Source of the DNA: Channallabes apus | Taxonomy: Eukaryota > Chordata > Actinopteri > Siluriformes > Clariidae | Length of the DNA: 64,000 bases | Assembly (NCBI GenBank): GCA_030522415.1 | Contig: CM060114.1 | Span: 26,249,304 to 26,313,303 of the forward strand | Reading direction: 5' to 3' | Shown here: positions 54,136 to 64,000 of the stretch, piece after piece | Layout of the letters: each line of letters opens with the position of its first letter | How positions within the stretch are numbered: the first letter of the stretch is position 1 | Position numbers and translations under genes: made by a program | Notes under the pieces: generated by a model | What the model saw: only the letters and a program-made list of their open reading frames with translations | The model's database searches: none | What the model was told of the DNA's origin: nothing

Positions 54136-56010
54136 CAAATAAAGAGAGTTTCTAATCTCATAACTGTGTTCTATTCTTCTGAAATCAAAAGTCCCAGTTC
54201 GACTTGAACTGCCCTTGTTGAATAAAAGGCAGTATGGACAATAGATATGAATAGGTGAACCAAAACAGGCAGGTCCTAAGCATCAAGAAAGTAGCTACTA
54301 CTACTTCTGCACAATCGTTCACCAACTCCACTTGCATGTTAAAGGAACCCGGGTGTAAATTATTGGGCCTGATCTCGCTCCAAGCCATTTCCCTTTGCTT
54401 GGACCATTAAAGGAGTTCTTGGGAGGCCAGCATTCCGGTTGTGAAGCAGAAAGTCTGATCATGGCAATGGTGAGAAAACTTTCTACCTTGGTGGTATCCA
54501 AGCACTAGTGAAACATTAGGATAAGTACTGTACATTAGTGTAGCAGGGGATTATATAGGGAGAACTAAAGGGAGTTTTTACTCTCATAACTGTTCTGTTA
54601 CTCTGGAATCAAAACCTCTGTTTGACTTGAACGCCCCTTGTGGAATAAACTACTGTACAGAATAAAGACGCGATAAGATTAGATCAACCTAGACAGACAC
54701 ATCAGTGAATAGAAATCAAATTTCTATAGAAAACCTTTTTTTTTTCTTTTTTTTTACAGGGTTTGCTATGAGGATTGCTGTAGCAAAGGGTTAAAGTCTT
54801 TCTATTTACAACTCACACACATGTTGCAAAGCAGTAATCACTGACCTAAGTGGTTACACAATGATTTCTAGTGTGATTGCATCCTGTCTGACACCATTGG
54901 TTTGCAGGATGCTCCTCGGTTGTCATTTACCTTTCGTCCATGTCTCTAACAAGACTATTTCATTAAGGTTACACTATTGATTTATTGCCTAAAGGCTTGT
55001 CTTTTTCAGTCTTGTCAAAAAGGACAAAGCCTCTTAACCAGCCGATTGCGTTTTTTATCTTTGATTTGTAAGCGGGTAATTTTTAGGTCAACATTTTCAC
55101 AAAAGTCAAGTATAAAGTTAAACCTGACACGTTACTTTACATGACACGTTGACATGTTGCTTTATGTTTTCATCAAGCAGATATTCCATTTTATCTCTGT
55201 AGGTAATTATTTTGCTATTTCTTCAAGTGGATACACACCACTTTCGCATTCTTCTGCATCAACATTCAAGATTAACACCTTTCATTTACTATGAAAGACC
55301 AACAGTGGCAGTGGAATCTAAATGCATGCTTCACCAACCATTACATTATCGAAATGAAAAGATAAGCCAAATGAACCAATGTGTACTGTATAAGCTCGCA
55401 TTTATTGGCCATGTATGTTAACACACACAAGGAATTTGATTGTAAAGACTTGATTCAATTGCAGACAAGTTCAACACATAAGCCAAACATTTGGCTTTTT
55501 AAAGGGTCTATGGCATTTTTTTTTTGTTTTTTTCCTAATCATAGTTCAATAATAGGACTTGTTCAACCACAAGAGAAGTAAAAGCCATCATATGTTGATT
55601 GTGTTTAAATGGCTCTTCAGAGTAAGACTGCTTTTGTAATATGATCATTTTGCATGTTGGATGAATTCAGGAGTGAGAGTTTTGTTCTTGTGTGAATTGA
55701 GTCCTTGAAAGGGAAATGATGTGGATGTAATGCTTGCCTCACTTATGTAAAGGCACCATCTGTGTACCGGGGAAGGCAGCAGTTGCAGGGCCTAAGGTCT
55801 CTGATGGCAGGACGCTGTCTTTCTGCTCATCCACAAATAAGTTGGATAAAAAAGTGACAAGGAATAAAATCAAATTATTGAATTGTTTCCATTATAGCAT
55901 GCAACCAAAGTCTTTACAAGGCACAAGTAGGTTATGATTGATAAAATATATAAATGCACAGTATCGTCCTTTTGCCTGGATGTCACTGTAGTGTATAAAA
56001 CATTGAGTTT
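54136..56010 (+). other. Unassigned intron 3 DNA
   Basis: No gene or repeat family recognised. The phrases GTCCCAGTTCGACTTGAACTG (54190) and CTCTGTTTGACTTGAACGCCC (54610) also occur near 10730 (AAAGTCCCGGTTTCACTTGAACGCCCC), so a low-copy dispersed repeat passes through here. Confidence 0.5.
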
Positions 56011-56012
56011 TC

Positions 56013-56215
56013 TCAGTATGCCGGGGCCGTGATCAGGACTGCTTCATGTCTGAAACACTGGCCTCTCAGGAACTCCTTTAATAACCCAATCATGGGGAAA
56101 TGGCTTGGAGTGAGGTCCAGACTGTTTAGGGGATGTAGCAATGATGTTGGTGAATGATTGTGTGTACAGTTCCCACGGACTGATGTGTCTCCTGGATCAG
56201 GCGTTCCACTCACTG
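56013..56215 (-). mobile_element. mariner-type transposase remnant
   Basis: The frame includes HSPTSLLHPLNSLDLTPSHF PMIGLLKEFLRGQCF, which aligns with the HPPYSPDLAPSDFHLF..LKEFLRGQRF end of mariner transposases. Key Asp positions are partly altered. Confidence 0.75.
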
Positions 56216-57044
56216 AATGTTAACGGAAACGACTGCAGTGGGATCTGAGCCCCCTCAGGCAGGATCGTCATTCTCACATACGGCTTACTTTACAACGTCT
56301 GGCCCATTCGAATGTTTTACTGCAGCTCAGAGTCTCATCACCGCACTCTGCTTAAAGGATTCTGTAAATGTCAATCAGTTTTATGCCTCCATTCACCAGT
56401 AATTCCATCACAAGTCCTGGGTTGACTTGAATACCTTTTTTACATTTGCGGTCCATTTGATTCATACCGGAGCTCAGAAACATAGGAACGGGATGTTGCG
56501 GACATACAGTAACCACACAAAGCAAGCACGACAGCTTCCAGGGCCACAGTCCATAACAAAAGCACTTGTGAACAAATGACAGCTTGTGCTGAATGAACTG
56601 TCATATATTCAGGAGCATTTAGCGAGTGCTCTCGTTATTGACAGCAGCCTCGTTTTTTGTACACGAAGTGATTGCACATCTCTTGAGTTGAATTTCAAAA
56701 ATATTATATGAAGTGCACCTAACCCTGTTTTTAACTCTTTTTTTTGCTTTTTAATTGTTTGGTACAGTATGTTGCGGGTGTTTAGTATTTGTTCATTTTT
56801 ATTGACTTGGAGGACTATTGTATAAAAGTGTTTCTTGACAAAACACTTTTAGTAGTACTGTAGGTAGTGAGTAGTATTTTGCCTGATAGGAGGGTTACTA
56901 GCATTCGACACTTTAACCTCTATGGTGTGGGTTTGATTCCCAGTCAGGAACAACCTAGCATTGGCAGTAAGAGTGTATAAGGACATATTTCACAGTTTCA
57001 GTTGAGAACTGTAAATAAAATGTTGTTTTGAAGTAGTATTGGCA

Positions 57045-57325
57045 ATATTATGGCGGCACGGTGGCGTTGCAGTCCAGGGTCCCGGTTTAATTCCCGCCTT
57101 AGAGTCTGTGTACGTGAAGTTTGCTGTGCTTGGGTGGGCTTTCTCCATGTACTCTGGTTTCCTCCCACAGTTCAAAGACGTGCATTCCCAAATTGCCTGC
57201 AGTGTGTGAATGTTTACCAGAGGTCCTACTACGGCTGTAAAAAATGGGAATAGATACAATGGTCACCATTGACCTCCATAGTCCCGAGTTGGACTACAGA
57301 GGTTCCCAGATGAATAGATGGATGG
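57045..57325 (+). mobile_element. SINE A' (alternative tail)
   Basis: TGGCGGCACGGTGGCGTTGCAG (A box), GGTTTAATTCCCGCC (B box), TGAAGTTTGCTGTGCTTGGG, TTTCCTCCCACAGTTCAAAG, GAATGTTTACCAGAGGTCCT ACTACGG, GGGAATAGATACAATGG and a terminal GATGAATAGATGGATGGAT. It ends in GGAT units rather than GAAT units. Confidence 0.82.
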
Positions 57326-58407
57326 ATTGGCGGTAGTGTGTTGGAGTCATTTGTTCAGTGTTATCCCAAGGTCATAAAGTCAGCGTTGGTCCAACATCAT
57401 TTTATTAAAGTAATTTTCACACCAACAGTGTCATGACATCTGTGACATTGCCACTTCATCATTGTCAGAATGATTTGACAATGAAGAATTACAGCTGGGG
57501 TTGTTTATGGTCGCCCGTAGATAATGAAAAGGTAGCTACCTCATTGGCTACATTATAATTTGAACCCATTGATTTACATTCATTTACGGTATCAATAACT
57601 GAAGAGAAATCTAGTATCTGTGTTTTTATTTAATGAGAGATTTCTATAGCTCACATTTTTCATACTCATAGCCCCAGCACTGACATGGTGGTGTGACCCA
57701 TCATTTTGAACGATAGAGTGGAAGTGCTGTTTGATGCTCTTTAGACACCTCTCCTGATCTACAGATGGCAGAACATAACATGCCATTAAAGGAAAGATGA
57801 AAAGCCAGAACGAATCAAAAGAGTTCAGGACTTTTATTCTTCTCACCTGTCAGCTATGACTGGTTTGACACCTTATGTTAACACTTGGCTCATACCCTCT
57901 GAGAGCAGCAGGGTGTCTCTCTCACTGTCTGATGTGCAAATGTCAGTTAGCCATCTAAAACCCAATTAGGCATTTAATTACTGCCAATTTGTCAAATGAA
58001 AGCTCAATGAAGAAACTGACACTCTGGGGAGTAATGATGCTAAAACTAGCAAATGAGCAATATACATTACGGTGGTTGCCCTTAAATCCCAAAGCCTTTT
58101 TAGCCATTTTTCTTTTGCAGTACTAAGTTTCAATAAATACTTATATAGGGATCAGGATTTTGCAATATATAGAATGCAATCCTAGTATATGCATTCAAGG
58201 CGATGTGCTGAAATGAATTTTAATTCATTTTAACCAACTACACAACCATGACTTATCAAAAATTTTAAATGGGTTACGTAGGCAAAGAAAGAGCACAAAT
58301 ACATATGATCACTTGTTTTATGGTTGTTTTCAGTTGTTTTTATGTGCAAAAATTATTTGGTAAATCTGACATTTTTGCAACGTCATAGCCATATTCCAGT
58401 CTCACTC

Positions 58408-58772
58408 ACTGATCGTCTATACCGCTTTATCCTTTATTCAGGGTCGTGGGGGGGCTGAAATCTATCCCAGGAGACATAGGGCATGAGGCGGGTACACCCT
58501 GGACGGGGTGCCAATCCATCGCAGGGCACACACACACACACACACTCACACACACACACACACACACACCCTCACATACTCATTCACACACTCATTCACA
58601 CACTATAGGCAATTTGGGAATGGCAATTACGGCCAACTTGGATGTTAGAGGAAACCAGGGTACCTGGAGGAAACCCACCAAGCACGTGAGGAACATGCAA
58701 CACAGAGGCAGGAATCGGACCCAGACCCTGGAGGTGCAAGGCGACATTGCTATACACCACTGTGCTGCCTAC
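58408..58772 (-). mobile_element. HE1/DANA-like SINE
   Basis: CACTCACTGATCGTCTATACC GCTTTATCC, GGGCATGAGGCGGGTACACC, a CA tract (58526-58570), GAGGAAACCCACCAAGCACG, GGAATCGGACCCAGACCCTG and a reversed head ACCACTGTGCTGCC. Confidence 0.88.
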
Positions 58773-60475
58773 CCAGTAAAATCTAATACTTTTTTTCTTG
58801 GTTAATTATCAATCCTGTGTTGCTGGCATGTATCTGTGCCACTTGTGTTTTAAGGATTTAAATAATCTTACACTTTCCTTGCATCTGGCTGCATTGGGCA
58901 GCTTTTTTGTAGTGTGCCCAAGGTCTTGTGGTATCCCAGCCAAGATCCCAGAGCAAGGCTTGGCTACTTAGAAATATCTAAATAATCTCAGTTGAAATTT
59001 TAAAATAACATCAAATAGTGGAATAAAAACTTTCCAAAAGTGAATTCCAGGCCATAACTATACTGCTAATAGTTAACATCACATAGTGCCAACAAGATTC
59101 CAGACACTGTTAAAGAGAAAATGAATGAAATGAAATGCCCATGCAGAACAAGCCAAGTCCACTACAGTGCATAAACACATCGGAGACAGAACCTGATGTA
59201 CTGTATATCGTCATGTTAATCCATTTGTCAGTAACCCGCCAACCAGTCTACACAAAACTGAGTTTGATTAAGTCAGCCACACAGGAAGACAGCCAGTTAC
59301 AGCTGGTTTGACTGATCATAAAGCAAGGCTTGCCAGCCTGTCAAGCTAATTGACTTTTTCCCTGTAGAAAGCCTTTCTTTCAAACTGTGAGGGACTGATC
59401 ACATTAGTAAACGGAGTCTTTGTACTCAATACCGGGAGGACAGATGTCCTTGTGTGTCCACAACAAGGCTCAATGCTTAGTAAATTATAGGCACCAGACT
59501 TTATAGTAAATCTAACCCATGTGCTGAAGCCATGCAAGTTCTTCCTAGTGAAGAAACAGAAATCTACAGTACTAATGCATAGGCACCAATTACCTTGTAA
59601 TATCTCATATAACTCATGTTACCTAAAAATGCTCCTTGCCATCTTTTAAACCAAAGCAGGCCACTGACAATCCGAAGGCACCATTTGTGAGATAATGTAG
59701 CATAACCCATTTAGATCATTGGAGTTGCACTTACAAAAACAGCACAGTCCACTCCTTGTGTCTTTGTTCTACTGTGCTGTAAGATCAGTCTAGCAGAACA
59801 ACTGAATGGAATATCTGCAACACGTCACAAATGCTGAGAAATTCTCAAGTCTAAAATGACCAAAAAGGACATTTGTCAAAAAAATATACAAGGCAGCTAA
59901 ACAGCAAAAAGCATTCAAGATCCTGGTCAAATTGGATGGGGAGAAATTATGGCATGCTCCCGCATCAGTTATGAGTGGGCGTATGCAGTAATTGACCTCA
60001 AGCTGACCATTTCAGGACACAGGGAAAGAGGCGATATTATATCCCATTCCGCTGCCACTGAAGCATGGACTCATGAGTACTCAAAATATACCAAAAGATT
60101 ACACTGCACCTAAAGCAATTCCACTAACACACCAAACCTTCAAAAGAATTCAAAGGCACCAGGGGTAGTAAATTGTGCAGGCCTACAATAAAATTTAACA
60201 TATTGTTATTATGCATCAATCAGGCATAACAATAACACCACTGCCAGGTAGATTGAAAAATATTGATCATCAATGCACACCACACCACCCAGAGGCCCTG
60301 CAGAGCCACGCCCCGATGGAACCTATAGTTAAGTTAAAATATAAAACAAAATGAATATACATTTTCCCCCATTGTTTTATGTTATTGTTTCTAGCTCTTT
60401 AAATTTGCTGGATTAAAAGATGGAAAGCAGAGGAATGGAGGTTAGCTGCAGCATGATTTAATACATCCACCTCTG
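58773..60475 (+). other. Unassigned intron 3 DNA
   Basis: No gene or repeat family recognised. Confidence 0.45.
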
Positions 60476-60477
60476 GA

Positions 60478-61110
60478 TCAAAGTAGAACAGTGAGGCTAC
60501 AGGGAGCCGAGGTAAAGTAGGTGCAGGATTTTAAGTACTTAGGGTCAATGGTCCAGAGCAATGGAGAGTGTGGAAAGGAGGTAAAGCGGCGTGTACAGGA
60601 AGGTTGGAACGGGTGGAGAAAAGTATCAGGTGTGTTGTATGATAAAAGGGTATCAATGAAAATGAAAAGAAAGGAGCTCAAGACAGTGGTGAGACCAGAA
60701 ATGCTCTATGGCTTAAAGACGGTGTGGCACTGAAGAAAAGACAGAAGGCAGAGCTAGAGGTAGCAGAACAGAAGATGGAGGTTCTCTTTGGGAGTGACCG
60801 GAATGAATAGGATCAAGAATGAGTCCATCAGAGGGATAACGCATATTAGATGTTTTGGAGATAAAGGCCAGATTGAGGTGGTTTGGAGAGATTGAGAGTA
60901 TATTGGCAGAAGTGCTGAGGTTGGAACTGCCAGGCAGGAGGTCTAGAGGAAGACCAAAGAGGAGATTTATGGATGTAGTGAAAGAGGACATGAAGTTAGT
61001 TGGTGTGAGAGAAAAGCATGCAGAGGATTGCGTTAGATGGAGGTAGATGATTTGCTCTGGTGACCCCTGAAAGGGAACAGCCGAAAGCCAAAAAGAAAGT
61101 AGAGATTTAA
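60478..61110 (+). mobile_element. LINE 3' end (RTE-like reverse transcriptase C-terminus)
   Basis: In two frames the + strand reads VQDFKYLGSMVQSNGECGKE, VKRRVQEGWNGWRKVSGVLY and LKTVVRPEMLYGLKTVW, then after breaks IKARLRWFGEIESI, GRRSRGRPKRRFMDVVKEDM and EDCVRWR. This is the conserved region after the catalytic palm of non-LTR reverse transcriptases, near the RTE-type. It ends TGACCCCTGAAAGGGAACAG CCGAAAGCC, the typical 3' tail. It is 5'-truncated and frame-broken, therefore dead. Confidence 0.85.
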
Positions 61111-61303
61111 ATGCTGTCAAAGCCAAATATATTAATTTTTGTTCCAATATTAAGCCACAGTGTTCAATGTACAGTGTCTGATAAATGCCATTTTATGTTA
61201 TATTGTGTGGTGTAGTAGGCCCCATGAGCCTATGAGAGGTATTATGATATTAAGTAACTGCTTGAAAGTGTAATGCCCAATGATCAGAAAGCATTTGCAT
61301 ATC

Positions 61304-61450
61304 TCCATCCATCCATCCATCCATCCATCCATCTAGGAAACTCTATACTCCAACTAGGGACCATGGAGCCCAGTGGTGACTACCATTGTATCTATCCCCA
61401 TTCTGTGATTGTGGCAGGACCTCCAGTTACTTGCAACTCTGTCCGATGTT
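61304..61450 (-). mobile_element. SINE A' tail fragment with (CATC)n end
   Basis: The reverse complement GGAGGTCCTGCCACAATCAC, ATAGATACAATGGTAGTCAC, CATGGTCCCTAGTTGGAG and CTAGATGGATGGATGGATGG matches the 3' part of 57045-57325. The head is lost. Confidence 0.8.
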
Positions 61451-61748
61451 ACTCAGGTTGAACCATGTTAGACTTGTAGCAAATAACTGAGCCTGAGAAT
61501 GTATTTGCTCTAGTGCTAGGAGTCAGTGTTAGTGTCTGATGAATTAGGCATATCTTTCATAAAAGAAGTGGTCTATACTGGTACATTAACTTACAGAAAG
61601 TGATTTTAAAACGACTAAGAAAGGTATGCATGTTCACATAAGCATGTACTGTAGAAAAGGGGGAAATCAATGGACAGTTAACACTGGGTGACCTCTGGGG
61701 TGCCTTTCCTTATAAAATGGTTTGCTGGAGTATATGGTCTGATGATGG

Positions 61749-61749
61749 T

Positions 61750-61781
<32 letters not shown>
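61749..61781. repeat. (GT)n microsatellite
   Basis: About 16 GT units followed by TTTG units. Confidence 0.9.
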
Positions 61782-61783
<2 letters not shown>

Positions 61784-62062
61784 TTTGTTTGTGTGCGCAC
61801 GCTGCTTCTGATGATTTTGTGTGTAAAATGGGAACTAATTAACACGTTGTCAAAAGTTGATAGTGACAAGCAATAGGCCAAATCATTTCTGATTAGATTT
61901 GGAATGAATGACTTAAATATTTACGGTTTGTATTCTTTTTTTATTCTTTTTTGTTACTTGTGACTCTAATGTGAACTGTTTATTCCAATATTCACCAACG
62001 CTACTACTTCTTGTCGTTTTTTGTCAATACACCCTATTTTTGTTATAACCTGATTTCTGTAG

Positions 62063-62415
62063 GCGGCACGGTGGTGTAGTGGTTAGCACTGTCGCCTTGC
62101 ACCTCCAGGGTCCGGGTTCGATTCCCGGCCAGGCTCGATTCCCGTCTCTGTGTGCATGGAGTTTGCATGTTCTCCCCGTGCTTGGTGGGTTTCCTCCGGG
62201 TACTCCGGTTTCCTCCCACAGTCCAAAGACATGCAGATTAGGCTAATTGGCGTTCCTAAATTGACCATAGTGTGTGAATGTGTGTGTGTGTGTGTGCTCT
62301 GCGATGGATTGGCACGCTGTCCAGGATGTACCCTGCCTCATGCCCTGAGTCTCCTGGGATAGGCTCCAGGTCCCCGCGACCCTAAGTAAAGTGGTATAGA
62401 AAATTAATGAATGAA
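62063..62415 (+). mobile_element. HE1/DANA-like SINE, near-intact, 12-bp target duplication
   Basis: Flanked by TGATTTCTGTAG (62051-62062 and 62416-62427). Intact A box (GGCGGCACGGTGGTGTAGTG), B box (GGGTTCGATTCC) and every middle block; tail AGAAAATTAATGAATGAA. The best reference copy for the family in this window. Confidence 0.95.
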
Positions 62416-62737
62416 TGATTTCTGTAGTTTTATTCTTCTCTGGCAGAATGGGTCAAAACAAGCAATCTAATAGTAAAAGCAATGGACAGTAGACAATGGC
62501 ATGTTCAGTCTTTATCAGTCCATGATACAAAAGGCACTTGCACAAAGTGGAAAGAGATTAATTGCAGTATAAAAGCACCATGGGCCAGTATCTGTCTGAT
62601 AATGGTTAACACCATGCCAGCCTGTGAACCTCTGAGACACTTTATGCATCACACAAGTAAATTGTAGAGCAAATTTCAGACATCTTTCATATAAAGTTTT
62701 GATGCTTAAGAGATCCCCCCCAAAGATGATTAACCTT

Positions 62738-62745
62738 TCCATTAA

Positions 62746-62776
<31 letters not shown>

Positions 62777-62777
62777 A
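62738..62777. repeat. (AAAT)n microsatellite
   Basis: About nine AAAT units immediately left of a SINE; part of it is in the SINE's target duplication. Confidence 0.9.
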
Positions 62778-62783
62778 ATTCAT

Positions 62784-63162
62784 TCATTCATTCATTTTCT
62801 ATACCGCTTAATCCTGTGTTCAGGGTCACGGGGGACCTGGAGCCTATCCCAGGAGACTTCGGGCACTAGGCGGGGTACACCCTGGACAGGGTGCCAATCC
62901 ATCGCAGGGCACACACACATACAGTACACACACTCACACACCCAACCACACACTACGGGCAATTTAGGAATGCCAATTAGCCTAACCTGCATATCTTTGG
63001 ACTGTGGGAGGAAACCGGAGTACCCGGAGGAAACCCACCAAGCACGGGGAGAACATGCAAACTCCATGCACACAGAGATGGGAATCGAGCCTGGCCGGGG
63101 AATCGAACCCAGACCCTGGAGGTGCAAGGCGACAGTGCTAACCACTACACCACCGCGCCGCC
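62784..63162 (-). mobile_element. HE1/DANA-like SINE, near-intact, 12-bp target duplication, one scar
   Basis: Flanked by AATAAAATTCAT (62772-62783 and 63163-63174). Complete head, middle and tail in reverse. Its CA tract contains TACAGTA at 62920-62926. Confidence 0.95.
62920..62926. repeat. TACAGTA excision-type scar in SINE CA tract
   Basis: GGGCACACACACATACAGTA CACACAC here, versus GGGCACACACACATACACAC at 19439. The two copies are identical around it except for the added CAGTA. The cleanest single example. Confidence 0.9.
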
Positions 63163-63189
63163 AATAAAATTCATATTAGCTTAAATTAA

Positions 63190-63605
63190 ACTGTGTAGAT
63201 TAAAGTAAAGAAATGCAACAGATGTTTTACTGTGACAGGCTCCAAAGTGCGTAAAGATACAGTTTAAAAATTGCTTGATTATGTAACAACCTCAGCAGCA
63301 ACCTCATTTCCCCTCTCGTCTGTTCCAACCACTCAGCATTCAGCATCACGGGTATAATAATCACTGGCCTGATCATCTGTCTTCATCTGCACCTGTTTCT
63401 CACTGCTTCATGCCTTAAGTTAGATGATTTTTATGCTTGAATGATTCATAAGTCACTGAAACTGCTCAGGTACAGGGACTGGACAGGAATTGAGGGCAAT
63501 AGAGACCTTCAGGAAGCCTGGAAAACTCTTTCCCAAGACTATAAGAAGGTCTGAAAATAAAAATCTAAGAAAGTCTACCTCTTTAAAAGCAAAATATGAA
63601 GAAAT
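63190..63605 (+). repeat. Dispersed repeat (copy 2 of a pair with 5030-5460)
   Basis: Colinear with the first copy: AAAGTAAAGAAATGCAACAG, GTAACAACCTCAGCAGCAAC, CCCCTCTCGTCTGTTCCAAC, CACTCAGCATTCAGCAT and CAGGTACAGGGACTGGACAG, with different indels. Not assigned to a family. Confidence 0.7.
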
Positions 63606-64000
63606 GAGGAAATTCAAACACTGTCTTTACTGTTCTGCTTTTAGCTGTTATTTCTCATTATCATCCAACTTATTCATATGTTTTATATCATATTGTATAT
63701 CCTTCGCTTCTATTTACACCTACTTATTCTTTGCAACGAGCTTCTAAAAATATTGAAATTTTCCAATACATCTATTTTTATTTGCTCAAATCTGGAAACT
63801 ACTGACAGTCCAGCCCTTGAGATGTCTGAATTGTTTGTCTCTTAGAATCTAACCCATTTTTCAAGGTTTTGAATGTTTTTTTTCTTTCCTCATCCATTTG
63901 CAGCTGTGACAAAGAGGAGATCTAATTCAAGCCCAACCTAAGAGCTGTACCATTGTACCAGCCGTGCAAATTCACCCACTCATTTAGAATCTGCTAATGG
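63606..64000 (+). other. Unassigned intron 3 DNA
   Basis: Nothing recognised up to the window edge. Confidence 0.45.

Larger units (their letters stand above)
51292..64000 (+). other. trhde: trhde intron 3, 5' part (continues beyond the window)
   Basis: No further trhde exon is seen: no GAMEN-type or HEXXH-encoding frame with plausible splice sites. Apart from the elements listed, stretches 51380-52320, 52980-53720, 54140-56010, 56220-57040, 57325-58405, 58775-60475, 61455-61745 and 62430-62740 contain nothing I recognise. Confidence 0.85.

Noticed and set aside
62063..62140. tRNA gene candidates from A and B boxes
   Set aside because: They are the heads of repeated SINEs and lack a foldable anticodon stem in tRNA form.
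1..64000. CRISPR arrays, operons, phage genes, replication origins
   Set aside because: The window is a vertebrate intron-exon region; tandem repeats are microsatellites without unique spacers.
52000..64000. Further trhde exons, including the HEXXH exon
   Set aside because: No frame with the expected GAMEN-type or HEXXH motif and flanking splice sites was found.

Overview
This is eukaryotic DNA, most likely from a ray-finned fish. The evidence is a vertebrate intron-exon gene, many Tc1/mariner elements, HE1/DANA-like tRNA SINEs ending in GAAT repeats, and long AT-rich introns full of microsatellites. A siluriform (catfish-like) genome is my guess, not something proved here. There is no prokaryotic-style operon, CRISPR array or replication origin.

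The only host gene I can support is the 5' part of trhde, on the + strand. It encodes thyrotropin-releasing-hormone-degrading ectoenzyme, an M1 membrane aminopeptidase. A CpG-rich, purine/GT-repeat-flanked segment around 2.25-2.49 kb looks like a non-coding first exon with a perfect donor at 2489. Coding exon 1 (6507-7192, ATG at 6522) encodes the cytoplasmic tail, the membrane anchor and the start of the ectodomain. Exon 2 (20795-21068) and exon 3 (51165-51291) join in compatible phases (2 and 0) and leave phase 1 at the end. The exons carrying the GAMEN-type motif and the zinc-binding HEXXH motif lie beyond the right edge.

The rest is intron or upstream DNA built largely from transposable elements. 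Upstream plus 5'-UTR intron (1-6506): Tc1 remnants, SINEs and microsatellites. Intron 1 (7.2-20.8 kb): three fairly complete Tc1/mariner-type elements and several transposase remnants. Intron 2 (21.1-51.2 kb): two inverted copies of one hAT family, one of them split by a deleted Ty3/gypsy element; a second hAT-like family; a pogo-like element; and a Tc1 copy carrying a nested SINE. Intron 3 (51.3 kb onward): a 51-bp-arm palindrome, a LINE 3' end and more SINEs.

The most interesting hidden signal is the heptamer TACAGTA/TACTGTA. By hand I count roughly 100 copies, against an order of 13 expected from base composition. Where a repeat copy allows a before/after comparison, the heptamer is a TA dinucleotide into which 5 bp (CAGTA or CTGTA) has been added. 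This is the textbook footprint of Tc1/mariner excision. I read the window as densely scarred by past cut-and-paste events, including tandem scars. I did not find a new gene system.
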